A stretch of DNA of 39,308 bases. It comes from Treponema sp. GTDB taxonomy: Bacteria; Spirochaetota; Spirochaetia; Treponematales; Treponemataceae. The stretch covers positions 1-39,308 of the forward strand of contig NZ_JAFRNB010000014.1 in assembly GCF_017430385.1 (NCBI RefSeq), in the 5' to 3' direction. Positions 1 through 8,400 of this stretch are shown here, in pieces. The notes beneath the pieces were generated by a model that was not told the origin of the DNA, did no database searches, and was given only the letters and a program-made list of their open reading frames with translations. Position 1 is the stretch's first letter. Every line of letters begins with the position of its first letter. Position numbers and translations under genes: made by a program.

Positions 1-60
1 TCATTTTAGCAAACATAGAGTGATTCCGCAATCAACTTTTCTAGTTTGCACCCTTTTTTA
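1..60. other. Sequence downstream of mnmE
   Basis: Sixty bases follow the mnmE stop on the minus strand. I see no hairpin or T-run there. An ATG on the minus strand (16-14) could open a following gene, but it lacks a clear Shine-Dalgarno sequence and too little is visible to call it. Confidence 0.3.
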
Positions 61-1542
61 CTACTTTCCGACACAGAAGTGCGAGAAAATTGAACCAAGA
101 ACATCGTCAGGGGTGACATCGCCTGTGACTTCTCCAAGAGCATCCAGCGAATCCTCCAAATCCTGGACAACCGCGTCCAAAGCATAATCTTCGGAAAGTG
201 CAAGCGCATGGCGAACGCTCTCCAAAGCCTTTTCAACCGAAATTTTCTGCCGTTCAGAGCCAAGACCTGTGCTGTTTCGCTCGGAAGTTCCGCTGACAGA
301 AAGAGCAGAACGGACAGACTCGCTAAGTTCTCCAAGCCCGATTCCTTTTTTTGCAGAAATTCGAACTTGTGGTATAGCAAACGGAGATTCAGATTTTTCT
401 GCCAGATCACATTTATTCCAGACGAGAATTATAGGGATCGATGGCGTAGCCGGTCCGTTTATGTGCTCCCGGATAAATGCCTTGTCCTCGTCGTTAAGGC
501 CTGATTTTGAGTCAACAAGGTAGAGAATCAAGTCAGCTTCTTCGCTCAAATCGCGGGTTCTCTCAACACCGACAGCCTCAATCACATCGCTTGTCTCGCG
601 CAAGCCTGCCGTATCAAAAAGGCGTGCCGGGATTCCTGCAAAATCAATCCAGCTTTCGATAAAATCGCGCGTGGTTCCTTCGATGTCGCTGACAATAGCC
701 CGGTCTTCTTTGAGAAGCGCATTGAACAAAGATGATTTTCCGGCATTAGTCCGGCCACAAAGCACGACCCGCGCCCCGTCCTGATAAATTTTCTCGCTTT
801 TCCAGGATGCGGCAAGTTCTTCCAGAACAGACTCGGCTTTTTTAAGCTCAGTGGAATCAAAGGAATCCGCAATCGTCTCTTCGTCTTCGGGATATTCAAT
901 TTCAACTTCAATCGCCGCAAGTGTATCAACGATATGCTTTTTAACACCGTCAATTGTCTCGTAAAGATTTCCAGCCAGGCGACCTGCGGCACGGCTCTGA
1001 CTTGCATCAGTCTTTGAGTCGATAATCTCACGGACAGCCTCGGCCTTAGTCAAATCCGCCTTGCCGTTGATGTAAGCACGGAATGTGAATTCACCCTTCT
1101 CCGCCGCACGGAAACCACTATTTAATAGAAGATTATAAACAGCCTGCACGACATGGACGCCACCGTGGCAGGAAATTTCAACCATGTCCTCGCCAGTAAA
1201 AGACTTCGGCGCACGGAAAACTGAAACCAGAACTTCATCGATTTTTAGTGAGGAATTAGGAGTTAGGAGTGAGGAGTTATCACAGGACATTGGTCGCTCC
1301 GCTTCCTCGTCCCCGCTTGCACAACTTCTAACTCCTAACTTCTCACTTCTAACTGCTTGGAGCCACCCATAAACAATCGTGTTTCCCTGGGCTTCAAGCA
1401 AGGCTTTGGGGCGGCTGAAGACTTTTGAGAGAAGTTCGATGCTGTTTTTTCCTGAACATCGCACGATTCCGAGAGCGGCAGGAGCAAGAGCTGTCGCAAT
1501 CGCGGCAATCGGTTCTTCAGGTGTATATTTCAAGTTCGTCAT
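61..1542 (-). CDS. mnmE: tRNA uridine-5-carboxymethylaminomethyl(34) synthesis GTPase MnmE
   Basis: MnmE (TrmE/ThdF) works with MnmG to modify the wobble uridine (U34) of certain tRNAs, using a folate-binding N-terminal domain, a helical domain and an inserted G domain. All family marks are visible in the 493 residues: a canonical N-terminus (TIAAIATA-like, ALGIVR), SFTGEDMVEISCHGG at about 114-128, the P-loop GRTNAGKSS at 263-271, TTRD at 290-293, DTAG at 310-313, NKCD at 376-379, and the C-terminal CVGK whose Cys is required in the family. Members are usually about 450-460 aa; the excess is a roughly 37-residue insert at 63-100, between GW and IDEVLV, encoded by a palindromic element (separate entry). 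The start is fixed by homology. I see no clear Shine-Dalgarno sequence before it, only AT-rich sequence. It lies 138 nt downstream of the GHL-domain gene on the same strand and may share its transcript. The identification is secure; whether the insert is tolerated is inferred from the intact frame. Confidence 0.97.
   Translation of the reverse strand: MTNLKYTPEEPIAAIATALAPAALGIVRCSGKNSIELLSKVFSRPKALLEAQGNTIVYGWLQAVRSEKLGVRSCASGDEEAERPMSCDNSSLLTPNSSLKIDEVLVSVFRAPKSFTGEDMVEISCHGGVHVVQAVYNLLLNSGFRAAEKGEFTFRAYINGKADLTKAEAVREIIDSKTDASQSRAAGRLAGNLYETIDGVKKHIVDTLAAIEVEIEYPEDEETIADSFDSTELKKAESVLEELAASWKSEKIYQDGARVVLCGRTNAGKSSLFNALLKEDRAIVSDIEGTTRDFIESWIDFAGIPARLFDTAGLRETSDVIEAVGVERTRDLSEEADLILYLVDSKSGLNDEDKAFIREHINGPATPSIPIILVWNKCDLAEKSESPFAIPQVRISAKKGIGLGELSESVRSALSVSGTSERNSTGLGSERQKISVEKALESVRHALALSEDYALDAVVQDLEDSLDALGEVTGDVTPDDVLGSIFSHFCVGK
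1243..1356 (-). repeat. In-frame palindromic element inside mnmE
   Basis: Two purine/pyrimidine-skewed arms built from a GGAGTTAGGAGT-like theme face each other across about 50 nt. The plus-strand arm at about 1249-1279 matches the reverse complement of the arm at about 1328-1358 at roughly 24 of 31 positions (hand alignment). Translated in the mnmE frame it gives a low-complexity peptide (VRSEKLGVRS ... SSLLTPNSSLK) at residues 63-100, where MnmE proteins normally have only a short loop. The frame stays open. It behaves like a small mobile or repetitive palindrome that has entered a coding sequence, analogous to the Rickettsia palindromic elements. Its mobility is inferred. Confidence 0.7.
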
Positions 1543-1564
1543 AATTTATTTAATGAGCAATTAA

Positions 1565-1680
1565 GTTTCAGGGCTAGGGTATGGAGCACCTTTAGTTACC
1601 GCTTGCGGTAATGAGCGTTAGCGAAGTGCGGAACACCCGACCTGCGAAGCAGGTAGCCCCCAATTTTCCACTTTCCGTTT
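1565..1680. repeat. Intergenic palindromic repeat element
   Basis: The 138-nt gap between the GHL-domain gene and mnmE is denser in GC and structure than the other intergenic regions here. It holds a perfect 16-nt palindrome (TTACCGCTTGCGGTAA, 1596-1611) and a perfect 6-bp stem with a GAA loop (ACCTGC/GCAGGT, 1640-1654), with GCGTTAGCGAAGTGCGG between them. A run of TTTTCCACTTTCCGTTTTC (about 1664-1682) reaches into the stop codon of the upstream gene. There is no T-run after either hairpin on the minus strand, so it does not look like an ordinary intrinsic terminator. The pattern suggests a dispersed REP- or MITE-like element; copy number elsewhere cannot be seen in this window. Confidence 0.55.
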
Positions 1681-4146
1681 TCAGCTCTCCGAATACGCTT
1701 CCCAGAGTTTTTTGATGTCACCAAGTTTCGGGAAGCCGGCGTTTTCTTTGGCTCGGTCACGCTCTTCCTGCGCGCGGATTGAATCCCAGGCTGCGGTGTC
1801 ACCATTTTTTGTGGTGCGAGTCTGGTTGTCGTTCATCAGGATTTCGTCTGCCTTGGAGCCGCCTGAGAGAGCCGGTTTTTTGTATTTTGCGTCGGCTTCA
1901 TAAGAAGGTCCCGGATATTTTGCATCGCCGACATCCGGGGAAATATCATCGTAGCGGCACATTCCGTTCCAGTACATGTAGCCACGGTTCACGCTGTCAC
2001 GAACGCCATAAACCTGCTGAGTCACATAATTTTTGTTGTACCACGCGCGGTCGTAGCTTACATTTAGATAAAATGCCTGAACCCACGGTCGGATAATCAG
2101 CTTGTTGCGGCCAATTACGGTGTTTCGGTAAGTTCCGTAGTAGTAAACTCGGTACGGTCGCTCGCTTTGAGGCGCATAATTCAAGAAAGACTGCTCGAAA
2201 TGGCTTGGATAGAACATCGGACAGACAACATCAACATATTCTGCCAAAAGCTCGACATCCTGGCCTGTGCGTGTGCCTGAGCGGTACCAGCCGTTCGCGC
2301 CGTAAATGTCGATTCCAATCGGAGCATCGATGTTCGCGCGAGCATATCGCAGGAAAGAAACCAACGCGCTTTCTTTATCCATGCCTTCGCTCTTCCAGCG
2401 GAACTGTGCGTTCGCCATATTTTTTCCATCGGTCGGGAATCGAATATAATCAAACTGAATCTCGTCGAAGCCGCGGGCAATCAATTCCTGTGCGATGTGA
2501 ACATTGTATTCCCAGACTTCCGGTGAATACGGGTCAACCCAGTTCTCATCATAATAGAGAGTTTTTGTGGCTCCGGTCTCGTTTCCTTCTTCATCTTTGA
2601 CTTTTTCCCAGCCGGAAATTCCAATCCACGGTCTGTTCAAAGATTTATCCCAGACGGCGTACTGTTTTTTTCCGTAGTCAGCAAGATTTTTGTCCTTGAA
2701 AGTGACGATTCGGGCAACGAGATAGATTCCCTGTTCTTTCATGGCAGGAACAAATGTGTCGATGTCGATTTTGTAGCGTGAGATGTAGCCTTTTTCGCGA
2801 ATCAGCGGATCGTTCGGGTCAAAGCGGATTCCGCCGTAGTCGTCTTTCATGTCGATGACCATTGCATCAAGTTTGTTGTCCTTGATGATTTTTTTGTACT
2901 GATTGATTCCTTTTTCGGTCATCAGTTTGTGAGCCTGGACATAGACGGCCTTGCGGTCGAGTGCTTTTGAGGCGTATTTATTGTTTACATCGTTCGGGTA
3001 CAAAAGCCAGAGTTCACCAAGTGTGATTCCGGGCTTTTTTTCGTCTGTGTTCGGAATCCATGCCGTGTAAAGCGTGTCGGATTTTCCGAGGACATTAAAG
3101 CATGATTTCCATTTGTCGTATTCTGGCGGGAATGAATCAGTTGATTTTGTAGCAGGATTATATGCCGCAACTTCGCCAGTTTTTGTGTAAAGGAGTTTTG
3201 TTCCGTCCCAGAAAAGCGCGTCGATTGTCTCAACAGGCTCTTTTCCAGCAAAAAGAAGCTCGCCACGGTCGCGTTTCCAGTCAAAGCGGTAGATTCTTGG
3301 CAAATATGACTGAGAGACAAAAACTTCCGTTACAGGAAAGCCGTTCTCGTCTGAGAAAACAACCGGCAGGATGTCGGCGATTTCGTCCGGGTAAGTCTGA
3401 GTTTTCATGTTCTCGAATCCGCCGTTGCAGTCTTTCCATGCGACTTTTTTTGCGAAAGGCTTGCAGTATGAGAATCCAAAAATAGTGTGCGCCATAAAGA
3501 CGACCAAATCTGTCTCAGGAGCTACGGCAGGCGTTACGGTGCCATCAGCATTTTTAACAGCCGGTTTTCCTGTGTTAAGGCGGTTCATGTCACAGACGGC
3601 GACTGCTTTGATTCCTGATGTTGAAGTTGAGGTTGAACCGAGTGATTTCCATTTCAGTCCGCCATCGTAAGTTATGTAGACATCATCTTTTGTTGCGGTG
3701 ACGAGGATGCTCGGATTTGTCGGATGAACGGACAGGTCTTTCAACTGCGCAGGCTGTTTCAGGAATGTCGTTTTCGAGCCGTCATATTGCTTGATTGTGA
3801 GGAAAGGAAGGCCTTCGTTTCGGAAATTGAATGTTACCAAATCATCAGTTTCAAGAATTCCTTCCGTTGTGAGGATGAACCAGTTCGTTTTTCCAGTTTT
3901 TTTGTCATCGGCGCGCAAAATTTTAGAAACTTTTCCGCCCTGCCAGAGAGGAATCGCGGTTTTGCTGGCATTTATTTTGTACAAGCCGGTCTCGCTTCCC
4001 GCAAGAACAAAGCCTGATGTTGCGGTCTCCGTTTTCGATTCATAAGATGCTTCCGGGAGCTTATAAATCGAGTTATCTTCGGTCTGAGCCGTAGCAATAC
4101 AAGAACTTAATGAAAATAAAACAAAAATTGAAAATAAAATGCGCAT
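1681..4146 (-). CDS. Lipoprotein with propeller-like N-terminus and GHL (DUF4015-type) putative glycoside hydrolase domain
   Basis: This 821-residue protein starts MRILFSIFVLFSLSSC, a short signal peptide with lipobox LSSC (lipidated Cys16), so it is probably membrane-anchored outside the cytoplasm. I chose this ATG because the reading frame extends 73 codons further upstream but that extension lacks a signal sequence and would run into the divergent gene. Residues about 30-400 look like a beta-propeller, with an Asp-box-like motif (TYDGGLKWKSLG near 160). Residues about 425-770 match the putative glycosyl hydrolase (GHL/DUF4015) domain: DAMVIDMKDDYGGI, LVARIVTFKD, GFDEIQFDYIRFPTDG, IGIDIYG and a PMFYPSHF motif, all typical of its TIM-barrel core. 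The family's substrate is not established, so polysaccharide cleavage is only suggested. The gene lies upstream of mnmE and is divergent from the solute-binding-like gene. No strong Shine-Dalgarno sequence precedes the start. Confidence 0.85.
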   Translation of the reverse strand: MRILFSIFVLFSLSSCIATAQTEDNSIYKLPEASYESKTETATSGFVLAGSETGLYKINASKTAIPLWQGGKVSKILRADDKKTGKTNWFILTTEGILETDDLVTFNFRNEGLPFLTIKQYDGSKTTFLKQPAQLKDLSVHPTNPSILVTATKDDVYITYDGGLKWKSLGSTSTSTSGIKAVAVCDMNRLNTGKPAVKNADGTVTPAVAPETDLVVFMAHTIFGFSYCKPFAKKVAWKDCNGGFENMKTQTYPDEIADILPVVFSDENGFPVTEVFVSQSYLPRIYRFDWKRDRGELLFAGKEPVETIDALFWDGTKLLYTKTGEVAAYNPATKSTDSFPPEYDKWKSCFNVLGKSDTLYTAWIPNTDEKKPGITLGELWLLYPNDVNNKYASKALDRKAVYVQAHKLMTEKGINQYKKIIKDNKLDAMVIDMKDDYGGIRFDPNDPLIREKGYISRYKIDIDTFVPAMKEQGIYLVARIVTFKDKNLADYGKKQYAVWDKSLNRPWIGISGWEKVKDEEGNETGATKTLYYDENWVDPYSPEVWEYNVHIAQELIARGFDEIQFDYIRFPTDGKNMANAQFRWKSEGMDKESALVSFLRYARANIDAPIGIDIYGANGWYRSGTRTGQDVELLAEYVDVVCPMFYPSHFEQSFLNYAPQSERPYRVYYYGTYRNTVIGRNKLIIRPWVQAFYLNVSYDRAWYNKNYVTQQVYGVRDSVNRGYMYWNGMCRYDDISPDVGDAKYPGPSYEADAKYKKPALSGGSKADEILMNDNQTRTTKNGDTAAWDSIRAQEERDRAKENAGFPKLGDIKKLWEAYSES

Positions 4147-4228
4147 ATCTATAATATCGGAATTTTTCCGCCTTGAATTCACATATTCATGTCTTGAATT
4201 CTGAGAATTTTTTTTAGATAATAGAAGA
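4147..4228. promoter_or_regulatory. Divergent promoter region with 21-bp-phased direct repeats
   Basis: Eighty-two bases separate two divergent start codons. CTTGAATTC occurs twice, at 4172-4180 and 4193-4201, exactly 21 bp apart (two helical turns). For the plus gene, TTGAAT (4194-4199), a 17-nt spacer and GATAAT (4217-4222) form a sigma-70-like promoter. Its -10 box ends only 6 nt before the ATG, implying a very short or absent leader. On the minus strand, TATTAT likewise sits 4 nt before the GHL-gene ATG, without a good -35. The repeats could be a shared operator. These are motif matches only, and there is no transcript evidence. Confidence 0.4.
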
Positions 4229-5497
4229 ATGAAGACTTCCAAAAAATCTGAAAAAGCAAAAAAAAACATCATTTCTAAAATTAGTCCTAAAAATAAAAAG
4301 ATTTTGATTTGCGTGGCGGCGGCAATTATTCTTCTGATTGGAGCGGGGGCCGTTGCAATCTTCACACCGCCAAAAGCTTACACTGTCGCGTTTTATAAAG
4401 TTGAAGAAGCTCAAAAGAACGGAATTAAAACCACGATAGAGCAGATCGCACAAAAACAAAAACTGGAAATTGCTTTCAAAGAATACGACTCGGAAAAATC
4501 ATTGAAAGACCAGCTTCTTCTGACAAAAAAGCCTAACCTCATCATTACGACTTCCGGCTACGGCGTTGAGATGGCAGCAGAAAAAGCGTCTTCACGGGCA
4601 AGCATTTCACGAGATATTGTTCAGGAAATGACATCTTCAATGAGGACTGCGGCTATATCAGCGGAGAACGGAGAAGGTCTTTCGGCAATTCCGATTCTTT
4701 CGAGCCACTTTGAGGTTGATATCGACACGGCTGATTTCAGGAACTCAAACACTAAAAAAATCAACACCTGGAATGATGTTGAGAAATTCATGCGCGAGCA
4801 AAAGACAAAAAAAGAAGCACCACTTGCATTTGCGGGCGGAAACAGCGACAGTTTTTTGAACACGCTGGGCGCGCTCGCAGAATCAATCGACGGAGTAGAC
4901 TCATACAACGATGCTGTTGAGATAATTAAAAAGAATGAAAAAAATCCGGCCAGAACAGCGGCAAAACTTTGCGATGAGCCGGATTCACCGCTTGCGACCA
5001 GCGTAAGATTGCTTTCAACATGGTACAAGCACGGTCTCATTCACCCAGGTGCATTTTCTTTCCAAAAAAATGATGTCGAGGCTTTTGCGGCGAGCCGATT
5101 GTCCAGCGTACTTTTCATGTCACTTGAAAATCACCGCTCATTCGCCCAAAGAGCAATCGCTGGATTCACTTCGATTTACTTTCCTTCGGAACATGGCGCA
5201 AATTCCCGGATTTTTACAGGCACGGTTTACTATGCCGTTCCAATGATTAAATCAAAACAGACCGAAACTTTCATAAAATATCTGGTTTCAACAGAAATTC
5301 AGGAAAATCTCAGCCGGGGAACAGGAGTCGCACCGGTTTTGGCTCAGTGCCGAACTCCTGACAAGCAGGCAAACGACGCGCGATATTGGATTGCCGCAAC
5401 GACGACTCCACTGCCTGGGCTGGCAAATGAAGTCTATCTCACAGCAGAGCAGAAAAAAGTCATAACCGCCGAAATTATTGCAAGAATCAAAAAGTAG
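4229..5497 (+). CDS. Membrane-anchored extracellular solute-binding-like protein
   Basis: This protein has 422 residues: a very basic N-terminus (about 24 residues, many Lys), one hydrophobic segment at about 24-45 (ILICVAAAIILLIGAGAVAIF), then a soluble domain. There is no cleavable lipobox, so an N-terminal membrane anchor is likely. The soluble part resembles family 1 extracellular solute-binding proteins: an early strand TVAFYKVEEAQ, PNLIITTSG, a FAGGNSDSFLNTLGALAESI segment, TSVRLLSTWYKHGLIHPGAF, and near the end YYAVPMIKSKQTETFIKYLVSTEIQENLSRGTGVAPV, which is the usual C-lobe layout. No ABC permease or ATPase gene is adjacent, so it is an orphan here and the ligand is unknown. A weak AGAAG lies just before the ATG. 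Its stop codon is 2 nt from the stop of the convergent giant gene. Confidence 0.65.
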   Translation: MKTSKKSEKAKKNIISKISPKNKKILICVAAAIILLIGAGAVAIFTPPKAYTVAFYKVEEAQKNGIKTTIEQIAQKQKLEIAFKEYDSEKSLKDQLLLTKKPNLIITTSGYGVEMAAEKASSRASISRDIVQEMTSSMRTAAISAENGEGLSAIPILSSHFEVDIDTADFRNSNTKKINTWNDVEKFMREQKTKKEAPLAFAGGNSDSFLNTLGALAESIDGVDSYNDAVEIIKKNEKNPARTAAKLCDEPDSPLATSVRLLSTWYKHGLIHPGAFSFQKNDVEAFAASRLSSVLFMSLENHRSFAQRAIAGFTSIYFPSEHGANSRIFTGTVYYAVPMIKSKQTETFIKYLVSTEIQENLSRGTGVAPVLAQCRTPDKQANDARYWIAATTTPLPGLANEVYLTAEQKKVITAEIIARIKK

Positions 5498-5499
5498 CT

Positions 5500-8400
5500 T
5501 TAGCGCATTTGGGCAGTTTCAAGACAAGAACCCGAACTTGAAGAAATCTGGTAGCCAAGCACTCCGTTTGAAGTGCCGTTACCATAAGTCTTGCTCCAGT
5601 TGGTAGAATCGTAACCGCTCAAAGTATTTTTTCTTGAGCTGTTAATTACTGCTCCATTAATCTTGGAATCCGTTAAAACTCCCGAAGATTTCCACAAACC
5701 GATATTAACTTTATCCTCGCGGTTAGTTGTCATTCGGCTAGGCGTTGGAACGACGGCAACTTCCCATGCTCCAGTAAATCGTTCGTCAGAATCAACGCCT
5801 GCAGGCGCATAATTAAATTGGTCGGTTGCAGCAGTAGTATTATCAACAAGGTACGCATACTTTGGCTTTTTGATTGCGGAAGTATAGTAACCGATATAAG
5901 GAATGCTGTGCCCCTTAGAATTTACAGCAACATCCAAAGTCAAATGCTCGCCAACAGTTCCGGAAGCATCAACAGTACAAGTAGATGCCGTGCTTGTGTA
6001 ATCATCAAGATAAGCATACATTACATCTCCGTTGCCAGCGTAAGCTGCTATGTGCAGGTGATTGTTTTTGTCCGAAACGATGTGGCAATATTCGCCGCCT
6101 TCATCAAATACAGTGACTGGAGCTGACCAGTTTGCTGCCGTCTCATTGCCTTTATGAGAATTCCAATTTCCGATAGGATCTGTTGTATAACTGAACTTAC
6201 AGCTGTTTGCATCGGCATCATACCAGACAACACAGACAACATCTTTGCCAGCATTATTCTTAACAACAGCCACATCAACATACTGACCGGCACCTCTGCC
6301 TGAAATAGCAGAAACACTTTTTGTACCGCCAGCAACAGTAAATGTTCCACCATCAGAACCAGTCGCAATTATCTGACAGTTATTAGTCTTGTAATACGAT
6401 GAATTGCCACCTTGATATTCATCATTAAATCCGGCAGGTTGTTCTTTCGAGTCTCCAGAGAAAGTGCCTGCTCTAAAGCGAATCTGATTGGTCAAGGCAT
6501 CATAGTAAACAAGATACAGATTTGTATTTGTTCCGCTTACAGTCGAAGCAAATTCTGGAGAAAGGAAGCGATACTTCATAAGAGAATATGCAAATTTGTC
6601 AGAACCTGTTTTTAAAGCTATTTCTTCAAGGCGAAGAGCATTAAAACTACCGGAAGTATTTGAACTGTCATTCAAAGTTCCGCCTGAGTTATGAGGACCA
6701 ATTCCCCAACGGCTTGTATACAAATCCCATTTATCAACAGAACCACTGTTATTTGTATCACCACCTGAGACAACAGAATAAGTATAACCAAGCTCATCGA
6801 CATGGAATCCTACACACGGTCCTGCGAAAGTATCCCAGTCAGCAGCCCAATAATATGACGAATAATTCGTATCTGAAACTTTACCGCCCATACTGTAGTA
6901 CAAACCGCCATTTGCAAAGGCATAGTTCAACATTCCTGTTTTCTGGTTTACTTCCATATTAATACCAGTTGCAAGACCGTTGATTGGTACGGCGGCACGG
7001 TCGTTGAATTCCCATACATCAAATTCAATGTCATCAGTCTGGATATTATTTGTATCTCCGTTTGACTGATGGTTGTAGCAATTCTTGTATGCAGTGCCAT
7101 TTTCGCTTGCACAGCCCTTAGCGGCATTATTGTTTATGTTGTTCATGATAGGCAAATCACTGACAGTAAGATTCAAAATGCCTGATGAAAGGCTTGCCAC
7201 ATTGAATTTAAGTTGTCCGGCCGTTCCATTGTCAATTTTAAGAGCGTTTGTTGCGTTATTAACAGTAAATGTTTTGTCTCCGCTCACGATTTTTGCAGAA
7301 CTGTGATTGATATTGAATCCGTACAAAATGACATCTTCGGAAGTCTTTGTGTTAAGCGCGATGGTTTCATCTACATTTGAGACAACAGATTGTACTGGAT
7401 AGTGACCAAGAGCCGTTCTGTTATAGACAGACCAGTTGGAATTCTTGTTTTTTGCAAGTTTTGTATAAACCTTGCTTACATAAGGCACGACATCCATTCG
7501 ATAAACAGGCCAGTTTGTTGTGCCATCCGTTACGGTATATTTATTTTCAGCAGAAAGCTCTGAGCCTGGAATGTAGTCGGGTGTCGTTTCTGGTTTTGAG
7601 ATTTTCGCGCTTTCAGTTGATGTCACATTGCCTGCAAGGTCTGTTGCAAGAACTGTGAGGCTCATATTTGTTGCGGCCGCCACTGTTCCGAGTTTTTCGG
7701 TGTCGATGCTCAGAGTCCAGTAGATTTTGTGTCCTTTCTGTCCGAAATAGACTTTATCATCAAATACGCCGTAGGTGTCAACTTTCTCGCCCTTCGCATT
7801 TGTCGATACAACTGAGATGCTTGCTTCGTAGCCGGCTGTGCTTACTGATTTTGTGCCGCCGGTTCCATAGAGTTTCCATACGGAATTAGCCTTGTCGTAA
7901 GTCGCAATCGTAACATCAGGGAATGGCGTGACACTTCCGTTAGAGAATGTGAATTTAAGAGAAGCAAGAGAATGTTCGTCGTAAGCTGTTCCTGAGAATG
8001 TGATTTTTCCAGAAACTTTCGGGTCACGGTCATTTACGCCTGTTTTGACAGTTGTAAATGAATCAGGCAAATCTTTTTCAAGCTCGATATGGCCTTTGAG
8101 GTCGCCGATTTTTTCTGCACTTGAAGAGCCGTAAACAGAATTTGAATTCAAATTCTGCCAGTAGAATGGGTTCACTACGACTTTTGGACTTGTTCCGTCC
8201 GTGAGGTCGAATGAGAATCCTTTTACGAGAACAACGGCCTTCTGGGAATTGTTTCCCTGTGTTGTCTCATCAGTTTCATCCCAGAAAGTGAATGAGAAAT
8301 TTTTGTTTGCGCCGTCTTTATCCTCGTTCTTAGCCCTGCCATCTTCAGTTTCCGCATTCGAGTCAAAGTCAGAAAGTCCTGAAAGCACGCTGTTTTCAAG

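Noticed and set aside
10..13. LFSC in the barrel protein read as a lipobox (residue positions 10-13)
   Set aside because: The hydrophobic segment before the Cys would be only about five residues; the longer segment ending in AFA fits signal peptidase I better.
1..16. Possible start of another gene after mnmE on the minus strand
   Set aside because: Only about five codons are visible and no Shine-Dalgarno sequence is seen.
4147..4365. Upstream extension of the GHL gene to an ATG at 4365
   Set aside because: The extra 73 residues lack a signal peptide, overlap the divergent gene's start, and would bury the clear lipoprotein signal beginning at 4146.
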